64,000 nt of DNA from Incurvaria masculella (lineage: Eukaryota; Arthropoda; Insecta; Lepidoptera; Incurvariidae), in the NCBI GenBank assembly GCA_946894095.1, contig OX335649.1:11984001-12048000 (forward strand), read 5' to 3'. The notes beneath the pieces were generated by a model. The model had not been told where the DNA came from and searched no databases. It saw nothing but the letters and a program-made list of their open reading frames with translations. Shown one piece after another: positions 22,258-32,634 of this stretch. The position numbers and the translations under genes were made by a program. Within the stretch, counting starts at the first letter, position 1, and each line of letters begins with the position of its first letter.

Positions 22258-25200
22258 ATGAAAGTGGTAAGTGTTTAATATTTTGAAATCATTTTGAATA
22301 TTTGCGGATATTTTTGAACAGGTTTGGTTTTGTTACAATTTCATTGATTGAAATTAAATATATTTCCATATTTTAAATTGATCCTTAGTATCAACGTTAA
22401 TAACGTATTTAATTTTTCACGATGTTGAGTACAAGATAGTAAAAACAGCAATTGTAATAAAACCAAATATTTGTTTGCCAAGCTAACAATGATTTTTTTG
22501 TGAAAATTTCAAACACTTGTAAAAAATAAAAAGCAATTAAAATTTATATTTAAGCTGAAATGACAGTTTTTTTATTTTGAAGAATTTGTTTTTTCAAATG
22601 AAAACTTAAAAAATGCACATATTTGTTATTGGTGTACTTACCAATGAAAATACTATTAACGTAATTGTTAACCAACATCATATTAAATGGTTTATTGAAC
22701 AAACCCATAATAAGCGTATATACATGAACATATAACTGTAAAATCATATTAAATTGCTTTTTTTATTCTATCTTATAACAAAGAGGTGCAATCATTCATG
22801 AAAATATAGTACTTATATAATGACTTATATAGCTGACTTTTCTCTATATTTTTTTTTTCAAGTGGTGGTGTTAATATAAGTAACAAAAATGTTACTAACC
22901 ACATTTTTGTAACTTATATTAATATAAGCATTTGGTATAAGTTTAGTTAAAGTCAAGTGCCGCTTACTATAAAAAAAAAGGACTAGCCGAGACACGGGCG
23001 ACATCACCCAGTTCGGCTATATTATATATATTGAATATGTATAAATTATAAAATTTAAATGAAAATAAATAAATTATAAAAATTATAAATATGTTCTTAA
23101 TTGAAAAATTACCGCAACAGAAAATCTAGAATATTATTATTGATGCTAAGAAAAAAATATATAATAATAGTTCTCCAATGAGGTCAAAAACACGTCCCAC
23201 ATTCAGCCTTATTTCAGAATCAGTGACATAACCTACCGGCATTTGTCAATCACCGACAAGTGACGTGTGAGCACTTTGTCATAGAATGCGTAATGTGACG
23301 CGTCCAAGCCGGCAGCCGCGGGGGAGACAATGTCACTATTATGTTCGTTCGAGTTTCATATTATCTCAGAATTTCCATAAAACAATCGCTAACATTTGTA
23401 CTGTCTTCTTTCTCGTTATCTTCCCGTGCATGTTACCAATACAAGGTTATGTCGAATGTTATGCGTGTTACCAATACAGTTTCACATATGTCAAATGTTA
23501 ATGAAAACAAATGACGGTCAACCCATTACTTCATAATGATGAGTGACCAAATCTGTAGCAATGCGATGGCGATCGGATGGATTTGAATACATTTGTGTGA
23601 ACCTAAAATGCCAAACCCAATGTTGTAACATCTAGATCGCTCACGCCATATTAACTCATATTGTCCACGAACTCATCGGTTAGTCTAAAAAAGTATATTT
23701 TCATTTTATTTAACGAGTGATAATTTTACTATTTTGAAAATTGCAAGCACATAAAAGTATTTAAAGTTGAGAAATAATTAGGTATTGATTTATAGGAGCA
23801 AAAGTAAAAAAATATTTTTTATGATCACAACCGTTTCAGGCCATAATAATTGTCTAGTTATCTAACTACCTTACTCTATTGTCTTGTGTGTCTTATTGAC
23901 CCAAATTCCTTGGCTTGTGGTTCCCTTTGTCAATTGTCAAAAATATAGTCAACCGCTGGGTACTACGAACTCGAAACTGGCTGGAAACCCAGAAATGTCA
24001 GAGTTAATATATAAATTAAAAAAAACATGATTCAATTCACTTAATACATACATCTATTATCACGCATCGATACAATAATAATTTGTTAAAATTAATAAAA
24101 ACATTTGCCTTCATTTAGTACTCTTGAAACGTAATAAAAGGTATTTTCGGGGATGTAAATTAAAAGGCCGTCTTGGTTAACCAGTTTTTAGGGTTTCTTA
24201 CCCGAATGGTGCCAAACGCCTCCGCTGTCCTCCCGTCCTTCTGTAACAGGGCTGTATCTTAAGACCGCACTAGGTAGACAGCTGAAATGTTAACAGAGTG
24301 TGTATTTCTGTTACCGCCAAAAAAATAAAAATTAAAGAGTGCTCCATACAAGAAACGTGATTTCTTTGGGTCAATGCTGGTATAATGGTACGGAGCCCTT
24401 CGTGTGCGAGTCCGACTCGCAGTTGGCCGATTTGATTTGGCATATTTTGCTCGTAAGTTACCCCAATGAATCCCGTTGAATTTAGTTTGCAGTAGTATGC
24501 GTTGTGGCGTTGGCGGCGGCGGCGGCGGCGGCGCCCCAGCAGTACCAACAGCAGCAGTACCAGCAGGGACAGCAGCCGTTCATCCCCATCGTCCGGCAGG
24601 CGCAGGAGGTCAACTTCGACGGCTCTTACCAGTACAGGTCAGTACACCCCACACAAAAACCACCATCATACGCGACCGAAGCAAGCCGGCTTAAATTCAC
24701 ACACACCATCATTTATAGATCTCTATCACGGCGATCGTCATTCTCCGTGATCTCTATAGTGTCGGTTAACAATAAAATCAACTCCTTGCCGAGGTATTTC
24801 CCTCGAAGTACAACCTGCGGACCTTCAAACATGATGTGATAAGCACCTGGCTGGCCGGCGTGGTTTTCGCAGCCCCCCTGAAAGTTCTAGAGACCATTGG
24901 CTTCGTCAGTCAACTACCATGTGAGGGTAAGCCATAGGCGATGCTAATCTAAAAAAAACAGTAAAGAGTTTTTTTTAATTTATTCTCTCACTTGAGCGAA
25001 CGTATTATGGCGCAGATAAGGTCTTGCGTGGAGTATTTTTCGAATCCGTGGTACGGTTGAGGTCAGTGCTCGATACAGCGTCGTTTAATGCAATTTAGAG
25101 ACTATCCAACTCCGAAGGGATGTAGGGTCTCTTTTTGTATTATATCGTCTCTACTAAGGGAGATTTCTCTTTGGATCTGCGTAACGCCTTGTCTACATTC

Positions 25201-28200
25201 GCTCATCGCGGAACAGGACGTGTATTCTTGGCATTCAGTCATTACGGATTCAGTAGAGTTAACAGAAGAAGAATTTACTTTGACATTACTGTTAACTCTA
25301 CTGAATCCGCAATGACTGAATGCCAAGAATACACACCCAGACAGGGAATGCACCCATTTACTGTCTACATTACTACAGAACTAAACGATCCTTTAAATTA
25401 TTTATGTTAGGGTCGGTAAGCTGTGGAATGCAATCTCCGCCGAGATGTTTCCAAGTTCTGCGGTTTCCATTTGGTGAATTTGGCTCATATCAAGCCTCCC
25501 AGTAGAAAATATTAACCATCCATATCAAATTTATCAATTCTCCGGTATTTCTATTTCTCCGTAATATGAAACGTTTATTATTAAATTTAAGTTTAAATTA
25601 TTATTTATAGAGAAATTTTGGAAAAAAAAATCATTCAGTCTTACCTCATTGGAATTTACTCCATGAACAAGATAAACTTTGTGTCAAAAAATATTTTTTA
25701 AATTGTTTGAACAGAACTTTATCTCTAACACATATATTTTCATGAATATATAATAAAAGTAATAAACCACGCTTTAGCTGCTGCTTAACCTTTTGATGTT
25801 TATACCAATTTTATTAAGTTTTAACACCAGAACAATTTATGTAAGTCTCTTATTGGATCATAAAGATCGCCTATAAAGTGACAATTTATTAATTTTAAGG
25901 TTTGTAGTCTTCTAATTTAGATTTTACTTTAAATTACTTAGTTACTTACTAATTTAAAATTTAAAATTAAGATTTTACTGCTGCACTCTGCTGAACGGAG
26001 TCTGTGTATTTAGTATCTTGGAATAAAAAAAAACTCTGAACTATACTTTTGGTAAAAGGATGTCTTGAAATTAAAATAAAACTTCTCAAACAGAAATCAT
26101 CTTTATTCTACTGTATTTATTTTAACAATCATTATCAGTAAGTGTGTCGGTACGGCTGCCTCAAACCGAACCCAACCCAGCGCCCTCATATCTCAGACAG
26201 AAGATAAATCGACGAATAAAATTACGCGACTAACGCAAAATTGCGCTGTTCAAAAACCAGTGGCTTCGAGTGAAACACTTCGGCTTTGTTCTGCAACATT
26301 TTGCGAAGGAGATTGCGCGATGTCGAATTCCTCTAGTGTCGAACGAATTAAGCGTCGGATTTATGGGAGTCATCCCACAGTCAGTATCGTCTGCACAACG
26401 CCCAGCGTCTTGCAACAGCGGCGCCTTACGCAGGTGTATGGTGAGTCACGGGCGAGTCTTATTGGCTTTAACATTTTATGGTGTATTAAGTTGAATGCGT
26501 AGTACTTATGTTATCACCTACGGTGTCCTGGATAAGGTATGAGTAACTTTGTCAGGTGACACACTTACGGCTTGTAATTAAGGTTTAATGCATTTCGTGG
26601 GTGCGGTCTTTCAACGAAGGCTCTTCTTGACTTTTGTTTTGAAATCATTTCCACATTGGAAGCTTACAACTCTGTCTCGGAAGCCTTGTCCGTCGATGAT
26701 CGAGGTGAAATAAATCTGGGCGCGGTCGGGTTCTAGAGTTTCCGAGCGCCGAGGCTTTCCGTGACTCAGATTCCGCATCAAACTGAAGGTTGAATCAATT
26801 TGCTATTGAATTTAAAATTTTGTACATTCATGCACCAAAGCATTAAGGCATTAATTAATTTATTACGAATTCTTTGTTAACTAATTAACCCATTAAGTAG
26901 CCTTTTTTTTATTTGTATCCGACTTAGGTTATGTTGAACCTCAAAATTTAATAAATGAACCCCTTCGGAATCATAAACAAAGCAGCACAATTAATTGATT
27001 TCCATCTGATTTCTATTAAATTTGCGCAAGTGTACACAGTCGAAAAGCAGTATAGGTACCTGCTATGCAAGTGTAGTGCACTACCACATCCATAAGGTTA
27101 TGCCATTCATTACTTCAAGGCTAAAAATAACAATGTATTAGTCAAAACATATTTGTAGCTTCACGGTCGATATCGCTGACATTCCCACGACTGTACATCT
27201 CGTCATACACTGACCTGTTACACGATTCGAAGTGCAAAATGTTATTACAACTTTGTACGAACATCATATTTCACCTGTTAAATCTTGTATTGTTCGTTAT
27301 GCAACAAAATATAAACATGTATAGTGACAGTCATTTGAGATTATTGCCACTCGCAGTAGTAATAACTACTTAATTAAGAAGGTATTAATAAAATGTCTCT
27401 TTCTACATATGGTAATTTTAAATGACATTAACCAGAATATTTTATGTGCTCAGAGGGGTTAACATATGGCGGGGTGAACAGGCAAGTAAGTGATTAAATC
27501 TGACGTTTAGTTGCATTTTTTATCATGCAAAACAGAGCCGGGGGACCATCCAGTTAAAAGTGTGTTCGATTTCGGGAGTGAGTTAACCCAAAAATGGCTC
27601 GAAACAAAATTAATATTTCAATATCGTATTCATGGGCCAAACCAGATTTTTACCAAAATAAAGTGACGTTCAAGATATGCGGAAACACGAACTAGTTATA
27701 AAAGTGAGTTGATATTTAGCGCCGAATTCGAACTCACTTTTACCTGAATGGGCCCCCAGAGCATTTGACAAAGCAAATGATTCAATGTAGATCAAAAACA
27801 TGAATTCTCCCTTGCAAGTCATAAAAAAAAATTAAAACAAAATAAATTTAAATTAATGGTATATGTTCGATCACATTTTTAATAGACTTTGATAATGATA
27901 TGGTTAACTTGGCGACGACACGGCGGAGGAGGGGATGTGGTGACGGCGAAAGCGCAAATCGTTCGACCGAACCCTTCATTATATTTGCACTTTAGAGCCA
28001 AAGAAGAGCAAACGTACCCCACGCGCAGGCGCAATGGCGCTGGCGTCGCAATATCGCTTAAAATAATGACGTCTCACGCAGACCAAAAGCACCTCGTTAC
28101 ACCGCTGCATTTCGCCTGAGGGTAGCCATTTTGTCAATGTTGCAAGCTATTCTGACCCCATGAACTCCGACACGTACGCGTTATGTAGTCGCGAATGGGT

Positions 28201-31136
28201 GCAACTTATATTGGAATAGTGCAAGAAATTATGATATAATCTCGTCATCAATTCTCATCGATATAAGATTGTCGAGGTTGTGGATGAATTTAAGACACCG
28301 ATTAACACAGTTCTTTTTTTAAGTCGTTCCTGTAAAACAGTGACTTTAGCATAGTAAGCAGCAGTCAAGCCGTATTATTAATGTTATTATCCATTAGTTA
28401 AATGTTGTTGAAGTCTAGGTTCGTTGATAATTTCCACTATAAAATGAGCTTCGGTAGATCTGTAACGCGACTTTTCGTGTTTTGATCTTGAGGTTAAGCA
28501 ATACCGGGCACAATCGGAATCTAGACGAATGACCGTCTTAACCTTGCAGGCTTTGGTTAAAATTTCATGGAATACTGTAGGGGGTTGGACGGGTTTATTC
28601 CGGCCCCAATTATTACTATCACATTTCATTCAAAATCGTCCGTGTTTTCCAGCTTGTTCAATGTAACGAGGCAATATAAGGAAGGTCCTGAATGATCCCT
28701 AGTTCCCATGTGGTTTGATAGGAAGACAGTAGGTGTAGTACAATATTGCTCGCGTTAAGAGTCGCCGGGCCATATATCATTCTTATTAGTCGAATGGATG
28801 GATAAATGGAACGCTCTCATGGACGGTAGCAAACTAGCGTTAAGACGCAAGGCGTTGCAGTTCTTATGAGTACTGACATCTATGGCCCAGCGACTCGGTT
28901 TTCAAGAGAGTCGTTACCCTTCCCCATACTACGGGTGATAACTGTTTTCATGCTGTTAATGTTTTACTAGGTGTAAGAAATATTACCAATAAATTGACAA
29001 AATCTAAGTTCTTTATGCAACCTGACAAGAATGGCAATACCACACAACTACCGTTATGATATTAGCCCAATACACCACTTTCCGAAGGAATTAGGTGCTA
29101 TGCCAGGACCTTGCCTTTATGAACACGGCTACATTGAACTGGATGAAAAACAAGGACAATATTTCATTGCCGCTTCGACCATCTCTTCATCCAATGCGAT
29201 GGTGCCAACCCGGGCGGGCTTAAACCCTAACACCTAGTAGGGGAAGAGGAGCTACAGTTTTACATGGATTCCGAACTATGGAGCAGTTCGCATTCGTGAC
29301 TAAATGCACTTATCTCACTCAGAATGAGAATGAAAGCGGTGCATGGACGGGGCGAGGATTTGAACCCTCTGGTATGCTAGTCTAGACCCTGCGCCACTAA
29401 GCTAGGAGCTGCTCAGATCTACGTCTGTATGTTTTAAGCGTTTTAATATACCCTATAAATTGGAAAATATCGGCTAAAAACTTAGCTAGTAATATTATTT
29501 CTGCCTACAGAATTAATATGATAAATAAATCGGAAAAAAAAAATTTTTACCTTCATTTTTAAATGTTTTTTACTGAAACTTACAGATATTTAAAAAAAAC
29601 GCACATACATATATTGAAGCTTCTTAAGTAATAAAAAAACGACTAAAATCAGACCACTTTTAGCGATAGGAAACGCTAGGGCCTGGAAGAAAATTTCGGT
29701 AGTTTAATTGCAGTCGCCGTGCAAAATTGTGCCTTGGCCAATGAATATAGAATGCATTTCTTAAAGTTTTCAAATCATCGATTTCCACTGCCTTCATGAC
29801 AGCCTAAAGGCGAGCACTGTTTATTTTCCTTTCCTTCATCCTTTTGCACTGAGGGTTGCCGTTTCTTTTGTTATTGTTTTTTGCGTTAAGCTGTTCTGTT
29901 TGGCAGTAGCATTTAGATCTAAGTTTAAATTTCTTTGGACGGAAAACCGGTAAAGTTTCTTCGCGAATTCTTCTTTACTGGATCGAATCCGCGAATCCAT
30001 CAGTTTTTGACGTAACTTAGTGTATTTTCAGTACCAAAAAAGTTTAAATAAATGAAATGAAATGAAAAAACTGTAGCCACTATGTGTAGTTACATAAAAA
30101 AACGTGACACTTTTGCGTTGCAGCTACGAGACCGGCAACGGGATCGCGGCGCAGGAGCAGGGCTACCTGAAGAACGCGGGACAGAAGGACGCCGAGGCCC
30201 AGGTCGCGCAGGGTTCCTACTCCTACACCGCACCCGATGGCACACCCATCACGGTCACATACATCGCCGATGAGAACGGTGAGCAATCTCTTGGCCATAT
30301 ACAGGCTGTTGCTACAGCCACTTTATACCTTTCGGGAGCGTAAACTTAATGTTTTTCCGAGACAACAAAAATATATTTTCTCTAAAGTGTCTAAGAAGTA
30401 ATCGAGACTTAAATTTTTTAAATTTATATTTTCGTCTTGTTTAATTTGACGCGATGTTTTAACCGTGCATAAAGAAGGTCTTGGCATGGAACCTAGGATC
30501 CACGTGGCTTGTCAGGCTAATGTCATGACATTAGCCATCCATGTCCAATTGTATACAAAGTTCCCATGTTCTTACGGATCATTCGATTCTTTTTACACTA
30601 AATTATTGAATAATTTTGTATGGAAAGTCTAACTTTTTATTTAGAGGATTTTCAGAAAAAGGTATTTAACTCTTTTGTTTATTTCAATCTCAATAATCAT
30701 TTCCCAAATTGTAGTGGCCTGGTTTATTCATGCTTTTCGGACCATGACTATTCGAAACTACTTTAAATATCAACCTCGTATATGGGCTTTGTTCGACGTT
30801 AGATGCGATAGTAGCTCTGGAGGTCTACTGTTATTAAAAGCTAATGATGTTTGAAAAAACCTCAGACAGTCTAATCCTCTATCTCTATCCTCCGTGGTCT
30901 AAGCCAAAAACTCACGACATTTCATGTCGTGGGAGGAGACATTCAGCCCTTTACCGTTGTTTAACGAATCTAAAAAGTGTTATAATAAAAGCCAATGTGA
31001 ATCGGCAGGTTTCCGCGCTGAGGGCGCGCACCTGCCCACCCCCCCTCCGATCCCCGAGGCGATCCTGCGCTCCCTCCAGCAGAACGCCCAGCAGCCTCAG
31101 CAGCAGAACCAGTTCCAGAACCAGTTCCGAGGATAG
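22258..31136 (+). CDS. CPR-B: RR-1 cuticular protein (SgAbd-2-like endocuticle protein), 4 exons
   Basis: Secreted chitin-binding cuticle protein of 147 residues. Exons: 22258-22266 (MKV, donor GTAAGT), 24486-24637, 30124-30278 and 31009-31136. Exon 2 must use the acceptor ATTTAG|TTTGCAG: the nearby CAG would place a stop at the junction. The signal peptide is [20 protein letters not shown], its poly-Ala encoded by a GCG run. A Gln/Tyr-rich stretch ([13 protein letters not shown]) and [10 protein letters not shown] follow. Exon 3 holds the R&R domain: [52 protein letters not shown]. Exon 4 gives [20 protein letters not shown] and a Gln/Asn-rich end. Intron phases are 0, 2 and 1. The domain is typical of endocuticle structural glycoprotein SgAbd-2-like proteins of Lepidoptera. 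Exons 3 and 4 lie in a 4356-bp unit duplicated downstream. Intron 2 (5.5 kb) is full of transposon fragments. Confidence 0.93.
22871..22922. repeat. Short hairpin in CPR-B intron 1
   Basis: 21-base inverted arms (22871-22891 and 22902-22922) with one mismatch and a 10-base loop, AT-rich. Probably a MITE remnant. Confidence 0.75.
22923..24184. other. CPR-B intron 1, unassigned part
   Basis: AT-rich; no RNA gene or recognisable repeat seen. Confidence 0.35.
24185..24435 (+). mobile_element. Full-length copy of the TCCG-type dispersed repeat
   Basis: Runs from TTTTTAGGGTTTCTTACCCG through CAGGGCTGTATCTTAAG and GCTCCATACAAGAAACGTGA to the end TACGGAGCCCTTCGTGTGCG and GAGTCCGACTCGCAGTTGGC. The end lies only about 50 bases before the CPR-B exon 2 acceptor, so it forms the immediate intron context of that exon. 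The 20085 and 51838 copies are 5' pieces of the same element. Confidence 0.75.
24765..24950 (+). mobile_element. LINE C-terminal fragment
   Basis: Reads [19 protein letters not shown], then a stop-free [14 protein letters not shown]. It lies in CPR-B intron 2, about 130 bases after exon 2. Same family as 1415. Confidence 0.65.
25130..25500 (+). mobile_element. LINE C-terminal fragment split by a foldback insertion
   Basis: [18 protein letters not shown] and [11 protein letters not shown] are the family's C-terminal blocks. The piece upstream of 25216 (TCGCGGAACAGG) and the piece after 25340 (ACAGGGAATGCACCC) are continuous in the other copies, so the inverted-repeat element between them inserted later. 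Confidence 0.65.
25220..25334. mobile_element. Foldback element inserted in a LINE fragment
   Basis: Two 46-base arms (25220-25265 and 25289-25334) are inverted copies with one mismatch, around a 23-base centre. The flanks share ACAGG, a possible target duplication. It contains TTGGCATTCAGT, as in the MITE family at 14553, but the rest of the arm differs. Confidence 0.85.
25500..28278. other. CPR-B intron 2, unassigned part
   Basis: Mostly AT-rich. Two moderately GC-rich patches (about 26150-26470 and 27890-28125) are open for 60-80 codons on one or both strands but show no signal peptide, domain or splice-consistent frame. They may be remains of genes or transposons, and I assign no function. 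Confidence 0.35.
28560..28740 (+). mobile_element. SINE fragment (also at 32916-33096)
   Basis: Body blocks GTTGGACGGGTTTATTCCGG, GTCCGTGTTTTCCAGCTTGT and GGAAGGTCCTGAATGATCCC; no head. Confidence 0.65.
29017..29412 (-). mobile_element. Nearly complete SINE, reverse orientation (also at 33373-33768)
   Basis: Starts at the 3' end (GCAACCTGACAAGAATGGC), continues through GAAGGAATTAGGTGCTATGC and ACACGGCTACATTGAACTGG, and ends with the inverted tRNA-like head (GGGGCGAGGATTTGAACCCT, GCGCCACTAAGCTAGGAGC). In CPR-B intron 2. Confidence 0.8.
29690..30060 (-). mobile_element. LINE 3' fragment, reverse orientation (also at 34046-34416)
   Basis: The complement of the fragment at 19285: AGTCGCCGTGCAAAATTGTG and AGAATGCATTTCTTAAAG are shared. 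It ends about 60 bases before CPR-B exon 3. Confidence 0.55.
30455..30560 (+). mobile_element. SINE 3' scrap in CPR-B intron 3 (also at 34811-34916)
   Basis: GAAGGTCTTGGCATGGAACC through TTAGCCATCCATGTCCAATT; includes the 22-base palindrome GGCTAATGTCATGACATTAG + CC at 30512, which is inherited from SINE ends (GGCTAAT...ATTAGCC). Confidence 0.65.
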
Positions 31137-31333
31137 AGCGCCCGCTCTCTGACGTCTGACTCAGTACTCTCTAGCCGAGGGAACGCTTTCCGGATGACCG
31201 CGAACCACTCGGAATCAGTTTGGGATGATATATTTGCACTTTATTGCATGAAACATTAGTGTAGAAAGCGAACTCGATTGTGATATGTGCGAAATGTTTG
31301 ATGGATTATAATGTATCATACCAGACCATCTTG

Positions 31334-31351
31334 AATAAATCGGTCAATAAA
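31334..31351 (+). terminator. Polyadenylation signals of CPR-B
   Basis: Two AATAAA hexamers (31334 and 31346) about 200 bases after the stop codon. The same pair recurs at 35690 and 35702 in the second copy. Confidence 0.65.
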
Positions 31352-32032
31352 CAGAAAGTATTCTCTCAAATATAGTGTAGGTATTATGTGCAAATAAATG
31401 CAATACTCGGTATTTATAATTCCAAAATAAGACGTAAAAGCTATCAATATATTTATTAAACGTATTAATATTTACACAGAAAATATTTGTACCTATTTAT
31501 AACTTACAGATTGAATTTTATCTTATCTTGCCTTGTATTTGTATTTTGAAATGTACGTATTAATAATTAATGTTAATATTTGTATTTTAAGTGAGTATTT
31601 TATCAATACTGGAATTATATTTCGGTGTTTAGAAAGTATCCTCATCCTATATATAATTATATATATTAAATATTACATGATTTATCTTAATATTTTCGCT
31701 AGAAAATATTTCGGAAATAATAGATACCTGCTAGAACATTATAATATCTACCTTATATTCACCAAGCAGAGATATTGTAAGGATAAGCAAAAATTATTAT
31801 AATTTTATCATAAGAAGAATAAATTAAACATTTGTACTATTTTGCATACTTGTGCATTATTTATTTAGAGAGTGGCATCCTTGAGAAACTTGGACTTTTC
31901 ATATTGATCGCAAACGAATTTGGTTGTCTTGTAATAGGTATGTTCTTAAAATATTATTCTCTCTCTTATAGAGTTTTGTAACCTGATCATTTTAACGTAT
32001 TTACAATTATATTACAGTCCATTAAAGGTACA

Positions 32033-32634
32033 TCTAATCTAATAAATATTATAAAGGGGAATGTTTGTAATAATGGATGGATGGATGGATGGATGGATGT
32101 TTGTTACTCTTTCACGTAAAAACTACTGAATAGATTTTAATGAAACTTTACAATAATATAGCTTATACATCAGAATAACACATAGGCTACAATTTATAAA
32201 CATATTGTGCCCATGGGCTTTAGAACTTTCACGGGGCTGCGAAAACGATGCCGGTAGCGCTACTTCACACCGGCGGGAGCGGGGCCGGGGGCGGGGCGGG
32301 CGGTCCGACGGGGGCGGGTGCGGGGAGGGGGGGGCGGGTACGGCTTGGTATTTCCCGCAACTTTAGGACTACTTGGCAAAATCCTTGAGAACCAATTACT
32401 CGATTTAGATGCGGATTGTATCTACGTCTAGCCTGATTCTACTCAAAACTTATAGGCTACATAATATAACGCTTCATTACCTGAAGGGTAAGTAGAGAGT
32501 GTTAAATTCTTATAACTTGCGAACCACTAACCCGATTTATGTGCGTATTTTATCAATATATAGGATCTCTGGGAGCAGTCAGGTTCGAGATGTGTTACTG
32601 TTTTCGATGTTGAGGCTAGCTGTGGGTTGGAGTC
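32033..32634 (+). mobile_element. Helitron-like element, truncated at the duplication junction
   Basis: Begins near TCTAATCTAATAAATATTAT, then an ATGG microsatellite (32073-32099), TTACTCTTTCACGTAAAAAC, ATCAGAATAACACATAGGC, and a very G-rich patch (32270-32340). It stops at 32634 where the second copy of the tandem unit starts; its counterpart at 36389 continues to a proper 3' end. Confidence 0.7.
32270..32340 (+). repeat. G-rich tract, quadruplex-prone (also at 36626-36696)
   Basis: Dense runs of three to eight G on the plus strand, for example GGGGCCGGGGGCGGGGCGGG. Four or more G-runs within 30 bases satisfy the usual quadruplex pattern. It is part of the Helitron body. Confidence 0.75.

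Larger units (their letters stand above)
28279..32634. repeat. Tandem duplication, copy 1 (4356 bp)
   Basis: Every landmark in this segment recurs exactly 4356 bases later. The only difference noticed by eye is C at 28504 versus T at 32860. The unit carries CPR-B exons 3 and 4 with their 3' end, two SINE pieces, a LINE piece and the first part of a Helitron. The right edge of copy 1 cuts that Helitron. Confidence 0.95.

Noticed and set aside
24501..24531. GCG run as a non-coding microsatellite
   Set aside because: It encodes the poly-Ala core of the CPR-B signal peptide.
24502..24839. Long ORFs starting at the ATGs inside CPR-B exon 2
   Set aside because: They are frame shadows of, or intron read-through from, exon 2. 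The acceptor at 24485 with the exon 1 MKV frame explains the sequence better.
29031..29237. 68-codon ORF (and its duplicate at 33387) as a gene
   Set aside because: It lies wholly inside a reverse-oriented SINE.
30080..30343. ORFs overlapping CPR-B exon 3 in other frames and on the minus strand
   Set aside because: Shadows of the GC-rich R&R exon; the same holds for 34436-34699 and 51556-51999.
30512..30533. Palindrome GGCTAATGTCATGACATTAG + CC as an operator-like site
   Set aside because: It is built from the conserved SINE 3' end, so its symmetry is a property of that repeat family.
32073..32099. ATGG repeat as a CRISPR-like or regulatory array
   Set aside because: A simple tetranucleotide microsatellite inside a Helitron, with no spacers.
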